The notes: generated from the letters alone by a model not told the origin. A stretch of DNA of 64,000 bases from CAZFHA01 sp964518595 (GCA_964518595.1 CAZFHA010000017.1:1-64000); one strand, 5' to 3'; counted from the first letter of the stretch, positions 46,444 through 56,251 are shown. Numbers and translations: made by a program.

Positions 46444-48084
46444 TTATGTATCTCCACCGGTTATGGCATAAGCAATATTAGTTGAATGATCGGCAACACG
46501 CTCCAAATTGTTTATCATGTGGAGAAAAATCATGCCGGTTTCGGGGGTACAACTCTTGCGGGTCAAGCGATCAATGTGGTTTCTTTCTAGCTTATCCGAC
46601 ATCATATCAATATGATCTTCAGAATCAGCAATCACCTTAATCTCTTCTGTATCTGCTCGTTGGGCTTTAAGAACATCAATAGCCTTATCGTATAGACTCA
46701 TAGACATAATAAACAATTCCCGCAATTCTGACATGGCAGATTCCGACATACGGCTCTTCGTATCATGACTGCGCTGGGCATCCTCGGCAATATTTTCAGC
46801 ATGATCCCCAATTCTCTCTACATCACTAATAATGTGAAAAAGTGCTCCGACTGTCTGGGCATCCTTTTCCAACAGTTCAATTCCACTTAATTTGACTAAG
46901 AAAGCTGCAATGGAGTGATTCAAGAAATTAATTAATTTTTCCCGCTCAGCCACTTCCCGCATCTTAGCATCGCTAAAGTCTGTAAAACATTCCATAGCCA
47001 CATGCATATTGGTCTTAGCTAAAAGCGCCATTCTTTCAACTTCTTGGATTGTCTGTGCCACAGCAATGGACGGAGTGGCTAAAATTCGATCGTCAATATA
47101 CTCTAGCTTAAGCTCACCCACCCGTTTGTCTTCACCGCGGACAATCTTTTTGGATAGTCGCACCAACATAGGAGCCAAGGGAAATAAAAGTGCTGTTGTA
47201 ACAACATTAAAAATAATATGCGCCACAGAGATTTGGACAGGCACTTGATCGGAAGCCGCCTTCACGATACTGATGAAGGTGGGAATTGGAGTCACTTCAC
47301 CAATGAAAACCAAGGCAAGGAAGATAACCGTCCCTAACACATTGAACAACAAATGAATCATAGCTGCCCGCTTAGCGGTCTTCGTAGTACCAATAGAGGA
47401 CAAGAGGGCGGTAACACAAGTTCCGATATTCTGACCAAACAAAATAAATACAGCAGCATCAATACTAATAAGTCCCTGCATAGCTAAGGCTTGTAATATG
47501 GCAACTGAAGCAGAGGAACTTTGAATAACCGCCGTGATTAGCATTCCCGCCAAAACTCCTAATAGGGGGTTGTGGCTAAATTCAACCATCATATCTAGGA
47601 AGGGTTGAAATTCCCGCAGAGGCGACATAGCCGAGGACATAGTATTCAGCCCCATAAATAAAATACCAATACCAGCCAGAATCTGACCAATATCGGCAAT
47701 GGTTTTTTTCTTAACAAAAACCAGCATCACCACACCGATAAAAATAGCAACCGGTGCAATCTGTTTAGGGTTAAGGGCAACAATGACCGAGGTAACTGTG
47801 GTGCCGATATTCGCACCCATAATCACACCCACAGCCTGGGAGAGGGACATAAGCCCAGCGTTAACAAAACCGACAATCATTACCGTAGTGGCTGAGGAGC
47901 TCTGAATAACTGCTGTAATGACGAAACCGACAATAACCGCTAAGAAGCGATTTGAGGTCAGTACTTTGAGCAGCCGCTCCAACCGGGAACCTGCCACCAG
48001 CTCTAAGCCATCGCTTAAAAGCTTCATTCCAAACAGAAACAATCCCAAACCACCAAGCAAAGTCAGAACATCAGAAATACCCAT
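46444..48084 (-). CDS. Na+/phosphate symporter (NptA/PNaS family)
   Basis: This 546-aa membrane protein has two inverted symporter repeats, each with the QSSS motif (VIQSSSATTVMIVGF and VIQSSSASVAILQAL). A cytoplasmic PhoU-like helical domain occupies the last 200 residues (HIISDVERIGDHAENIAE, NNLERVADHSTNIA). Na+-driven phosphate uptake or efflux is expected. I start at the ATG at 48084 rather than the TTG at 48096. It follows the serine dehydratase genes by 85 bases. Confidence 0.9.
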   Translation of the reverse strand: MGISDVLTLLGGLGLFLFGMKLLSDGLELVAGSRLERLLKVLTSNRFLAVIVGFVITAVIQSSSATTVMIVGFVNAGLMSLSQAVGVIMGANIGTTVTSVIVALNPKQIAPVAIFIGVVMLVFVKKKTIADIGQILAGIGILFMGLNTMSSAMSPLREFQPFLDMMVEFSHNPLLGVLAGMLITAVIQSSSASVAILQALAMQGLISIDAAVFILFGQNIGTCVTALLSSIGTTKTAKRAAMIHLLFNVLGTVIFLALVFIGEVTPIPTFISIVKAASDQVPVQISVAHIIFNVVTTALLFPLAPMLVRLSKKIVRGEDKRVGELKLEYIDDRILATPSIAVAQTIQEVERMALLAKTNMHVAMECFTDFSDAKMREVAEREKLINFLNHSIAAFLVKLSGIELLEKDAQTVGALFHIISDVERIGDHAENIAEDAQRSHDTKSRMSESAMSELRELFIMSMSLYDKAIDVLKAQRADTEEIKVIADSEDHIDMMSDKLERNHIDRLTRKSCTPETGMIFLHMINNLERVADHSTNIAYAITGGDT

Positions 48085-48169
48085 GCTGTCCCCCAAATGT
48101 ATGATCTAATCTTTTAAAGGAATATTTACAACTTTTGTAGATTACATTATCTTTACAAAAAATGCAAGA

Positions 48170-49036
48170 TCACTCTTCTAATTGGCGTTTCCAACGCTTA
48201 CCAGTCTCCGTTGCCGCCAACCCTCCTAAAGAGGTTTCTTTCAATGCTGCTGGCATCATTCTGCCCGTCTGTCCCATAGCTAAAATTACTTCATCACAAG
48301 GAACTTTACTTTCGATTCCGGCCAAGGCCAATTCTGCTGCCAAGAAAGCATTAGCAGCACCAGCGGCATTGCGTTTAATACAGGGAACTTCTACCAAGCC
48401 TCCTAAAGGATCACAGGTAAGCCCCAGCATATTTTTGAGTGCTAATGCCGCAGCTTCCGCCACTTGCTGAGGTGTACCCCCTGACATTTCGGTCAAGGCA
48501 GCCGCCGCCATGGCGCTGGCTGACCCAATCTCGGCTTGGCAGCCTCCAGAAGCACCGGAAATTGTTGCCTGATTGCCGATAACCAACCCAAAGGCTCCCG
48601 CCGTAAATAAGTATGGCATAGTTTCACTATCTGAAAGTCCCAAGCGCTCTTGAGCAGCAAACAAAACACCGGGAACCACGCCGGAAGACCCGGCAGTGGG
48701 AGTCGCGCAAATCAGCCCCATGCTACTATTCACCTCATTGGTGGCAATGGCATAACAGGCTGCCTTTAGTAAAGTAGGATCAGTCAGGTACTGCCCTTTT
48801 TCTATATACGTAAATAATCGCAAGGCATCTTGACCCGTAAGTCCGGAGTGGGAGGTTACACCTTTAATACCAAGAGCAACCGCCTCTTTCATAACCGTAA
48901 AACGATGATTCATATCGGCTATAACATCAGATTCTGAGCGCCCCGTCTCTTTTACCTCCCAATCAATCATAATTTGATAGATGGGGCGTTTTTCCTTTTG
49001 TGCCTGAGCAATCAGTTCTGAAATTCGTTCAAACAT
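48170..49036 (-). CDS. sdaAA: L-serine dehydratase, iron-sulfur alpha subunit
   Basis: This 288-aa subunit of the two-subunit anaerobic L-serine deaminase converts serine to pyruvate and ammonia. The 4Fe-4S cysteine ligands are in SGGCQAEIG, GLTCDPLGG and VEVPCIKRN, with HSGLTGQDALRLF and TPTAGSSGVVPG typical of the family. GAGGAG precedes the ATG. It lies 29 bases downstream of the beta subunit gene, with aminopeptidase upstream, so it is part of a peptide and amino-acid degradation operon. The cluster is oxygen-sensitive. Confidence 0.96.
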   Translation of the reverse strand: MFERISELIAQAQKEKRPIYQIMIDWEVKETGRSESDVIADMNHRFTVMKEAVALGIKGVTSHSGLTGQDALRLFTYIEKGQYLTDPTLLKAACYAIATNEVNSSMGLICATPTAGSSGVVPGVLFAAQERLGLSDSETMPYLFTAGAFGLVIGNQATISGASGGCQAEIGSASAMAAAALTEMSGGTPQQVAEAAALALKNMLGLTCDPLGGLVEVPCIKRNAAGAANAFLAAELALAGIESKVPCDEVILAMGQTGRMMPAALKETSLGGLAATETGKRWKRQLEE

Positions 49037-49065
49037 CGCCTATTCTCCTCTTGCTCTTCATCAAA

Positions 49066-49728
49066 TTACAATGCTAGGCCGATGACTCGGCTGATATTTT
49101 CCTGACTGCGTAATTCCTCAAGGATTTTGTCGTCCAAGGGCTGGTCTGTCTCAATAATCATAAGAGCCATTTCCCCTTTATGTAACCGTGAGACTTCCAT
49201 ATGACTGATGTTAACATGATGCTGCGCCAAAATTCTGGTGGTAGAGGCCACCGCCCCAAAAGCATCCCTATGAAAAACCAAAATAGCTGGAGCTTCACCA
49301 GATAAACTTAAGGCAAAACCATCCAGCTCTGTGATTTTAATCACGCCACCGCCCACAGAAATACCGGTAATAGATAATTTTGCGTCAGGGCTTCTCAGAA
49401 TAAGCTTCACGGTATTAGGATGAACCGGAATTTCTTCCTCTTTAAAGAAAGTGATTTTGACTCCGGCTTCCTCGGCCAGAAGCAAGGCATTTTGAATACG
49501 GCTATCATCAGTGCCATAATCTAATATCCCACCTACCACTGCCACATCGGTGGCATGTCCGCGATAGGTTTTAGCAAAAGAACCGTAAAAGTGTATCTCT
49601 ACCGATGCCGGCTGGCGGCCAAAGATGCGTCTGGCAATTCGGCCAATTTGCACGGCTCCCGCCGTATGGGAGCTAGATGGTCCAATCATTACCGGTCCAA
49701 TCATATCAAAGACACTGCGGTACTTCAT
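49066..49728 (-). CDS. sdaAB: L-serine dehydratase, beta subunit
   Basis: This is a 220-aa partner of the alpha subunit. The first 140 residues form the beta domain (VFDMIGPVMIGPSSSHTAGA, YGSFAKTYRGHATDVAVVG) and the last 70 residues form an ACT domain (ILVFHRDAFGAVASTTRILA) that senses serine. GAGGAGG lies 8 bases before the ATG. The gene is 33 bases from pepA and 29 bases from sdaAA. Confidence 0.96.
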   Translation of the reverse strand: MKYRSVFDMIGPVMIGPSSSHTAGAVQIGRIARRIFGRQPASVEIHFYGSFAKTYRGHATDVAVVGGILDYGTDDSRIQNALLLAEEAGVKITFFKEEEIPVHPNTVKLILRSPDAKLSITGISVGGGVIKITELDGFALSLSGEAPAILVFHRDAFGAVASTTRILAQHHVNISHMEVSRLHKGEMALMIIETDQPLDDKILEELRSQENISRVIGLAL

Positions 49729-49761
49729 CGTGTCAGCCTCCTCTTTCTCCCTAAGCTATTT

Positions 49762-51225
49762 TTAGCCAAAGTCTTTCAGAAGCAGGTAGAGCGTCTCCAG
49801 CCCTGCCCCAGTTGCGCCCTTAGTCTGGTAGCCATAGATTGGCTCCTTCACACTGCCACTACCGGCAATATCCAGATGTAGCCAAGGTTTATTCTCCGTG
49901 AAAGCCTCTAAAAACAAGCCTGCGGTTATGGCTCCACAAATTTTTCCACCAATATTTTTAATATCGGCGACCTCGCTCTCCAGCATCTTTCGATGCTCAG
50001 CCGTGGTAGGAAAACGCCAAAACGTTTCACCACTTTTCTGCGCTGCCCCCTCCAGACTTTTCCAAAACTCATCATTATTACCTACAACGCCGGTGACACT
50101 ATGCCCCAAAGCTGCAACCACCGCTCCTGTAAGCGTCGCCACATCAATAACATGAGTGGCAGGACTATTCTTAACCCCGTAGCCGATGGCATCACACATA
50201 ATGAGACGGCCTTCAGCATCCGTGTTCAGCACCTCAATAGTTTTACCGCTGTAAGAGGTTATGACATCACTGGGCGAGAGGCTATCCGGCCCAATTCGAT
50301 TTTCGCAAATGGGTATAAATGCGCTAAGGTTCACCGGCACCTGATTTTTAGCCAAGGCATACACAGCCCCCACAACGGTTGCAGCACCGCCCATATCTCC
50401 ATTCATATCAATCATCAGGTCGGAGGGTTTTAAACTATACCCACCAGAATCATAGGTTACCCCTTTTCCTATCAGAGCAACATGCTTTTCACTAACACCC
50501 TTGTTATAGAGATCTGCTCCCTGATATCTTAAGCAGACCATAAGTGGTGGATAGTTACTACCAATACCTACACCCAGAAGTGCTCCCATTTTTAGTTTTT
50601 GAAGTTCCGGCAAGGTCAGAATTTCTATCTGAACAGGAGTATCTGACAGCAAAGCTTGTATCTTTTCCGCCAGATCTTGAGGGCGTAACCAGTTCCCGGG
50701 AAGGTTCGTGATGTCACGGGCAAAAACGATACCTAAAGCCACCTGAGTTCCTTCTTCTACTATCCCCGATAAATCTTCATCTGCCGCAACCGAAAAAGTT
50801 ACCTCAGACTTTCCTAGCGCCTCAAGGGTCGCCTCGGTCTCTGCTTTGGCACTAAATTGGTATAGTCCAAGATAACTGCCCAGAACACTCTGGTAAATAG
50901 CCTCCTTACCATAACGTTGGTAGAATGGCGTAAGCTCCAAAGCAAAAGCATAGCATTTCTTATCAGCCATCCCTTTAGCCCCTTGAGCAACCACTTCCTT
51001 TATTTTGTGGAGAGAAAGTTCATCACTCTTACCTAAACCAACATAAAGAACTACTTGCCCCTCTTCAAGGCAAAAATAGCGTTCTAAAAAATCACCGGAA
51101 AAAAGCATATCTCCCTGAGGCAGCTTTTTAGCCGATTCTGTATCAACAAATTTAATAATAGGTTCTTTAACCACTGGCTGACCCAGCTTAATAATCTGAT
51201 AATTTTTCCAATAATCAAATAACAT
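49762..51225 (-). CDS. Leucyl aminopeptidase (M17)
   Basis: This 487-aa cytosolic metallo-aminopeptidase removes N-terminal residues from peptides. The C-terminal catalytic domain has the metal ligands in GKGVTYDSGGYSLKP, DMNGDMGGA and the signature NTDAEGRL. An N-terminal macro-like domain of about 170 residues precedes it. The length is typical. AAAGGA lies before the ATG. It is the first gene of an operon with sdaAB and sdaAA, which fits release and deamination of serine from peptides. Confidence 0.95.
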   Translation of the reverse strand: MLFDYWKNYQIIKLGQPVVKEPIIKFVDTESAKKLPQGDMLFSGDFLERYFCLEEGQVVLYVGLGKSDELSLHKIKEVVAQGAKGMADKKCYAFALELTPFYQRYGKEAIYQSVLGSYLGLYQFSAKAETEATLEALGKSEVTFSVAADEDLSGIVEEGTQVALGIVFARDITNLPGNWLRPQDLAEKIQALLSDTPVQIEILTLPELQKLKMGALLGVGIGSNYPPLMVCLRYQGADLYNKGVSEKHVALIGKGVTYDSGGYSLKPSDLMIDMNGDMGGAATVVGAVYALAKNQVPVNLSAFIPICENRIGPDSLSPSDVITSYSGKTIEVLNTDAEGRLIMCDAIGYGVKNSPATHVIDVATLTGAVVAALGHSVTGVVGNNDEFWKSLEGAAQKSGETFWRFPTTAEHRKMLESEVADIKNIGGKICGAITAGLFLEAFTENKPWLHLDIAGSGSVKEPIYGYQTKGATGAGLETLYLLLKDFG

Positions 51226-51463
51226 ATACTCATCCTTTCATGGCCTGACGGTCTAGCGCTTATCAGGTCTCTACTATAATACTATTAACTATTCTTCTTG
51301 GCACATTTTTACTAATAAAAAGCTTACAAATAAAAAGACAAGCAGTTGATAAAAAAACATTAAGAGTCTTAATATTTATAGTATAATATATATAACAACA
51401 TTTTGCCCTGATTGAGATATGACATCTAAGATCAGACACTAATAGAAAGGGCAGGTGATCTTT

Positions 51464-51685
51464 ATGAAGAGCAACCTATATTTTCCTTTCCCCTCCGGTT
51501 CTCCGGGACTTGGTTTCCAACTGTCTGAGAGACTTTCTTCTTCCCATCAAGAGGACTATCTGGTTCTTCTCGGCTTATTTTTGATTGGCCTGGGGCTATT
51601 TTTAGCCTATTTAACCCTACGCCGTCGTCAAAAACTACAAAAAGTAAGAATCCGCGACCATAAAGATAGACCTCCCAAAGCTTAG
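51464..51685 (+). CDS. Small single-pass membrane protein
   Basis: This is a 73-aa protein of unknown family. After a 34-residue Ser/Pro-rich start there is one membrane segment (YLVLLGLFLIGLGLFLAYL), then a basic tail (RRRQKLQKVRIRDHKDRPPK). The positive-inside rule places the C-terminus in the cytoplasm. The ATG at 51464 follows AGGTGA; a GTG at 51455 is also possible. It is divergent from pepA and its stop overlaps the end of the FetB-like gene by 4 bases. Function unknown. Confidence 0.5.
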   Translation: MKSNLYFPFPSGSPGLGFQLSERLSSSHQEDYLVLLGLFLIGLGLFLAYLTLRRRQKLQKVRIRDHKDRPPKA

Positions 51686-52470
51686 TGGAAAGAATCTATC
51701 AATTGGTCTTCACGGTTAAAGAAGGTTCTAAAGCCTAGTTGAAGAAGCAGAATAGAAGACAGCGAGGCCGCACCAAGAATGCCTAACATAATAGCAATTT
51801 GGTAAGCAATAGCGATGGTGGGAGATGTACCGGACAATATCTGTCCGGTCATCATTCCCGGCAAAAATACCAGCCCCATTCCGGCGGTAGATTGTATTGT
51901 AGGCATGATTGCACCATCAAAGGCTGTATCTATCATTGGTTTGACAGCTTGCTCTGGTTTAGCCCCTAATAGCAAGGCCTCCTCTACCAGAGCCCTTTTA
52001 CTGGACATGCTTTCTAATAAGGTCTTAATGCCTAGAGAAACTCCCGTCATAGAATTGCCTATAAGCATTCCGGCTATGGGAATGAAGTACTGTGGATCAT
52101 ACCAAGGGGATATTCGCACCACCACTAAGAGATAAAATAAGAGACACACTACGGTACCGGAAAAGACGGAAAAGATAATCACCCGCTTAAAATGCGTCGA
52201 CAATTTCCCCTTAAACTTGCGCAAAATAGTTAAGATAGCAAAGGTCTCCATCAAAAGCAGCACCCCTACAGTCAGCCAAGGGCTGGGGTTAGCCAGAATA
52301 TAGACTAAGGCATACCCCGCCAACATCAGCTGAAGGGTCATACGAATGGAAGAAATTAAGATTTCTTTTTCTCGGGGAATTTTTCGAAAGCGGCAAATCA
52401 CCCAGACAAACAAGACGAAAATATATGCAAGAGCCACTTGAAACACGGATAACTGTACTACGTCACTCAT
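51682..52470 (-). CDS. fetB: FetB/UPF0014-family ABC permease
   Basis: This is a 262-aa permease with about six or seven helices. Family signatures are LLGAKPEQAVKPMIDTAFDG, PTIQSTAGMGLVFLPGMMTG and SGTSPTIAIAYQI. The E. coli FetAB pair exports iron and lowers oxidative damage. It starts within the last 4 bases of fetA, so the pair is translationally coupled. Confidence 0.92.
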   Translation of the reverse strand: MSDVVQLSVFQVALAYIFVLFVWVICRFRKIPREKEILISSIRMTLQLMLAGYALVYILANPSPWLTVGVLLLMETFAILTILRKFKGKLSTHFKRVIIFSVFSGTVVCLLFYLLVVVRISPWYDPQYFIPIAGMLIGNSMTGVSLGIKTLLESMSSKRALVEEALLLGAKPEQAVKPMIDTAFDGAIMPTIQSTAGMGLVFLPGMMTGQILSGTSPTIAIAYQIAIMLGILGAASLSSILLLQLGFRTFFNREDQLIDSFH

Positions 52471-53111
52471 AGTTTTAACTCCTCAGCTGGATGTGATTTT
52501 TTAAGTAGCCAAGCTTTGTTGGCAAATTGATGCACCATTTCCGGAGAATGGGTAACCATAATAATACTGCTGTCCGATTCTTTGGCACAGCGAATCACAA
52601 GCTCAACAATCAGCTTCTCCGTCGCCCGGTCTAAAGCCGAGGATGGTTCATCCAGCAAATAAACAGAAGGCTTTAGCAGTAACAGCCTCCCCAGAGCCAC
52701 CCGCTGTCTTTCCCCACCGGAAAGTTTATCAGCCGAGTCAGTTAGTTTCTTCTCCAAGTGAAGTTCACCTAATAATGACATTAAACGAGCTTCATCAGGC
52801 TCTGATTTTCCTTGAAAACGAAGTCCAGCCAAGAGATTGTCTGCCACAGTACCGCCAAACATCGGCGCATTTTGCGAAAGCAGTACCACTTCCCTGCGAT
52901 GCTCTACACTATTTAAAGCCGCTAGAGAATCACCACGGAAAAGAATCTCCCCGGAATCAGGAGAAATTAGTTTATTCAAGAGTTTAAGAAAAGTTGTTTT
53001 ACCACCGCCACTGGGGCCAGTTAGAGCCGTAACTTTCCCGGCTTCTATTTCCAGAGCCGGAATAGCCAAAATATCACCATAGGTAATCTCTCGACAGGAA
53101 AATAGGTTCAT
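52467..53111 (-). CDS. fetA: FetA-like ABC ATP-binding protein
   Basis: This is a 214-aa ATPase with Walker A TGPSGGGKTTF, Q-loop LLSQNAPMF, signature KLSGGERQRVALG, Walker B VYLLDEPSSALD and switch His in IMVTHSPEM. It energises the FetB permease. The gene overlaps fetB by 4 bases. UvsE follows upstream on the same strand with a 23-base gap, so the three may share a transcript; a link with metal stress is inference. Confidence 0.92.
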   Translation of the reverse strand: MNLFSCREITYGDILAIPALEIEAGKVTALTGPSGGGKTTFLKLLNKLISPDSGEILFRGDSLAALNSVEHRREVVLLSQNAPMFGGTVADNLLAGLRFQGKSEPDEARLMSLLGELHLEKKLTDSADKLSGGERQRVALGRLLLLKPSVYLLDEPSSALDRATEKLIVELVIRCAKESDSSIIMVTHSPEMVHQFANKAWLLKKSHPAEELKL

Positions 53112-53134
53112 TTTTTAGTCCTTTCTTCCTCTTC

Positions 53135-54403
53135 TTACAATGAAAAGTAATAAGAGTCCAACAGATAATCTTGTTTATACGTCAGAGCCAGCTTATATAG
53201 ATAGTTTTTCAAGCTCTCCAAAGACCGAGTGCCTTGGGAATAGCCTTGCAGCAGGCGCTGATACTGGTCTTTTTCTTTAGTAGTTGCCTTACCACGATAG
53301 TAACCCCAGACATGTTCAGCCGCATTAACGGCGGCTCCTGCCTTAGGCACTTGAAAACGTCCCTGATCTATCAAATCATAAAATTTTATTGGTTCAAGAG
53401 GCATGCTGTGCCTTATTCGGCTATAACTTTCCGGCGCACGCTCCATAAGCAAATACTTATAACGTGCCCACTCTTCTTCCAAGAGCTTAGGGGTTTTATC
53501 CCCCTGAAGGCAGGCAATCAGTTTAACCGCCGAAATATTTTTATCTTTTACTTCCAACATAATATCCGGCGTTTTAATCGAATTCTCCGTAGCCACTCTC
53601 TCCCCAAGAGCTTGATAAAAAGTTAGAAATTCCGGCGCAGCAATCGTCTGGGTATGCGCTCCCAAGCGTTGACCCAAAGCTTGCTGAGAGTAGTGTATTT
53701 TAGGCTGACCATCCATATCCTTCCAAGTGCCAAGGGCTCGGCATATCCAGTCCAGATCTGTACCGGAATCAAGGGGCGGGTTGATTCGATGATGCAGATT
53801 ATCAAATACCACCGGCAGCCCGGTCTTGGCCGAAATCTCAAGCACATCAGCAATATGAAAGCAGCGCTCATCATTTTCAATTACCAGCCGGTCTTTTATC
53901 CGCTTATCTAAATCCTTTGCCCGCTCAACAAACCTAGCTTTGGCCCTATCCTTATCACCATATACACCCCCCACATGTAAAATAAGCTTACAATCACTGC
54001 CCATACCTAAAGCAGTCAGAAAATCAGCATGATAACAGAGCTCTGCTACCGCTTGCTCATGTACCTTGGAGTCTGGGGAGTTGAGTACAGTGTACTGTCC
54101 CGGGTGCATGGAGAGACGAATATGGTTGTTTCTGGCAAACTGTCCCAGGGTACTAAGTTCCTGCTTGAAATGCTTCTGCCAAGGAATATTCACCTTGTCG
54201 GAGGAAGCAAAAGGAATCATATCCGAACTGATTCGAAATAATCTGATATTGCGTTTACTTGAATAGATCAATAATCGCTCCAGAGCCTGAAGATTATCTT
54301 TACTTATCTCCAAAAGCCTCTCATGGTTCGCATTAGCCAAACGGCAGGTGCGAATGGTAGTATCAGGAACTGCTAGGGCCAAACAAGCATAACCTATATT
54401 CAT
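53135..54403 (-). CDS. uvsE: UV DNA damage endonuclease UvsE with C-terminal extension
   Basis: This 422-aa protein has the UvsE TIM-barrel core in its first 300 residues. It incises 5' to UV photoproducts and abasic sites. Features are MNIGYACLA at the N-terminus, MHPGQYTVLNSP, ILHVGGVYGDK, IENDERCFH, VFDNLHHRIN and MLEVKDKN, which hold metal-binding His, Glu and Asp. About 120 extra C-terminal residues (WARYKYLLMERAPESYSRIR and beyond) are helical and may resemble DUF1722; that is tentative. Bacillus UvsE has only about 320 residues. The next gene on the same strand is fetA. Confidence 0.93.
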   Translation of the reverse strand: MNIGYACLALAVPDTTIRTCRLANANHERLLEISKDNLQALERLLIYSSKRNIRLFRISSDMIPFASSDKVNIPWQKHFKQELSTLGQFARNNHIRLSMHPGQYTVLNSPDSKVHEQAVAELCYHADFLTALGMGSDCKLILHVGGVYGDKDRAKARFVERAKDLDKRIKDRLVIENDERCFHIADVLEISAKTGLPVVFDNLHHRINPPLDSGTDLDWICRALGTWKDMDGQPKIHYSQQALGQRLGAHTQTIAAPEFLTFYQALGERVATENSIKTPDIMLEVKDKNISAVKLIACLQGDKTPKLLEEEWARYKYLLMERAPESYSRIRHSMPLEPIKFYDLIDQGRFQVPKAGAAVNAAEHVWGYYRGKATTKEKDQYQRLLQGYSQGTRSLESLKNYLYKLALTYKQDYLLDSYYFSL

Positions 54404-54477
54404 GTCCCTCTTCCCCTTTCAAAAACTTTTGCCGGAGTTATCAAAAATCTACCAGGCCAAACCAAAGCATAATAAAC

Positions 54478-55209
54478 TTAGCCACTAAAAGGCGTAAATT
54501 TTCCCGGGTTTCCCCAAGCAAAGTCGCCCTGAGCTCCCAGAGCAAAATGCAGTTTAGCAATACCTAAGTCTACCAGCTGGAAGCCCTCTTCTTCCTTGAC
54601 CTCAGCCCAAGCTTCACCATCTTTATAGGTAAAGAATACTGGCTGCCGGTTTATCGCAGAAGGCGCTTTCTGGGCAGCCTTCACTCCGCGGATGAACCAT
54701 TCTGGAGGCGTAACATCTGCCTTAAACAGCTCCTCAAGGGCTTTGGTTTTCCGATGGGTTAAGCTGTAAATAAAACTCTCCCGCCGGGTTTTATTGGGCG
54801 GACAAAGACCCATAGTGATTACCAAAAGCGGCGTAGCACCTTGAGGACTTATTAAATTTGAACTTTTTTTATCAAAAGTACCACCCACCCAACAACTTCC
54901 TAAGCCTAGTTGGGTTCCTTCCAAGACAAGCTTTTCGCCAAAATAGCCTAACTTTTCTCGAAGATGAACATCTACCGGGTCTCCTGCTAATCCAATCAGA
55001 CTACGAACACCCTTAAACATGCCATAACTCTTGCGTAGACCCGAAAAGGCCTCGGTACCATCAGCTATCCAAAAAATATCCAGACCAGCCTGGGCATTAT
55101 ATTCCATGATACTCTGAATAAGCTGGTTCTCTGTAGCTTCCGGTATCGGGTCGGTTAAATAGTTTCGTCTAGAAATACGATTTTGAATGGCTTCCTCTAC
55201 GGTTAACAT
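54478..55209 (-). CDS. Nitroreductase-family protein
   Basis: This is a 243-aa flavin-binding protein of the nitroreductase family, likely of the two-lobed type with a pseudo-duplicated fold (ISRRNYLTDPIPEATENQL, LGSCWVGGTFDKK, AQKAPSAINRQPVFF). The FMN site residues include the Arg/Ser pair near ISRRNY and SAINRQP. It may reduce quinones or nitro compounds, or act in cofactor metabolism. I start at the ATG at 55209 behind GAGAGGA. It is divergent from the aldolase gene with a 270-base intergenic space. Confidence 0.82.
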   Translation of the reverse strand: MLTVEEAIQNRISRRNYLTDPIPEATENQLIQSIMEYNAQAGLDIFWIADGTEAFSGLRKSYGMFKGVRSLIGLAGDPVDVHLREKLGYFGEKLVLEGTQLGLGSCWVGGTFDKKSSNLISPQGATPLLVITMGLCPPNKTRRESFIYSLTHRKTKALEELFKADVTPPEWFIRGVKAAQKAPSAINRQPVFFTYKDGEAWAEVKEEEGFQLVDLGIAKLHFALGAQGDFAWGNPGKFTPFSG

Positions 55210-55479
55210 AGTAGTCCTCTCACGGCCAGCCACCTGCGGTTCACAGTTCTTTTACGACAGTAATTTGTGCCAGCCTGTTATTTTTCTTTATTTTAACATG
55301 AAAAAATAAGGAAAGAATAAGGAACATTTAGGAAATATCTTTTGAATCGAGCTCCGTATTCTTTTGTGTCCTTAAATCCCCTTGCAGAAACAGTTTTCCC
55401 ATGGTTAAATTAAGCTATTCTTAAATCTTAGTAGTAGTTCTCAATAAGATTTCTCGTTATTTTGAGAGAGGTAAAATTT

Positions 55480-56214
55480 ATGGAATCTCAGACGTCACAA
55501 CGCCCCCAACCCACAGAAGAGCAGCTCAAGGTTACCATTTGTGAAATTGGCGCACTGCTATTTTCTCGAGGCATGGTGGCTTCCAATGATGGAAATATTT
55601 CTTGCCGTCTACCGGACGGCAACTTTTTAGTTACCCCCACGGGAGTAAGTAAAGGCGCATTGAAGCCAGAAATGCTTTTAAAGGTAGATAGTGAAGGTAA
55701 GGTCTTGGAAGGTACCTGGAAGACCACCTCCGAGATGCCCATGCATTTGCGTGCCTATCAGGAGCGCCCAGATATTCAGGCCGTTGTTCATGCTCACCCA
55801 CCCACAGCCACAGCCTTTGCTTGTGCCGGTGAACCCATGGATGATTATGTGGCAACGGAAGCGGTTTACAGTCTGGGTTGTGTGCCTGTCGCGCCATATG
55901 GAACACCCTCCACCCCGGAAGTACCCAACTCCATAGCACCTCTGCTGGCAGATTACGACGCTCTACTCTTAGAATTCCACGGGGTTCTCACCGTTGGTGC
56001 CGATCTTTACTCGGCCTACTACCTCATGGAATCTGTGGAGCAATATGCCAAGATCTGCTTCATGGTTCGCCAATTAGCTCCCGGACGTCAAATCCCCAAG
56101 GAAAAGATTGACCAGTTTTTAGAGATCCGCCGTCAGGCTAATCCCCCCGGGCGTCATCCTGGCTATCGTCAGCTACCGCGCTATCCCGCCGGTTTCTGGT
56201 ATTTGGATTCTTAA
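55480..56214 (+). CDS. Class II aldolase/adducin family protein
   Basis: This 244-aa zinc aldolase is related to L-fuculose-1-phosphate aldolase. SNDGNISCRL and TPTGVSKGAL line the substrate phosphate pocket, VVHAHPPTATAF provides zinc-binding His residues and LLEFHGVLTVG holds a third. The acidic EMPMHL contributes the catalytic Glu. The C-terminal tail is longer than usual and basic. GAGAGG precedes the ATG. No kinase or isomerase lies nearby, so the sugar is not certain. Confidence 0.88.
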   Translation: MESQTSQRPQPTEEQLKVTICEIGALLFSRGMVASNDGNISCRLPDGNFLVTPTGVSKGALKPEMLLKVDSEGKVLEGTWKTTSEMPMHLRAYQERPDIQAVVHAHPPTATAFACAGEPMDDYVATEAVYSLGCVPVAPYGTPSTPEVPNSIAPLLADYDALLLEFHGVLTVGADLYSAYYLMESVEQYAKICFMVRQLAPGRQIPKEKIDQFLEIRRQANPPGRHPGYRQLPRYPAGFWYLDS

Positions 56215-56251
56215 TTTGGTACGATTTTGAGATACTATATGAAATTTGAGA

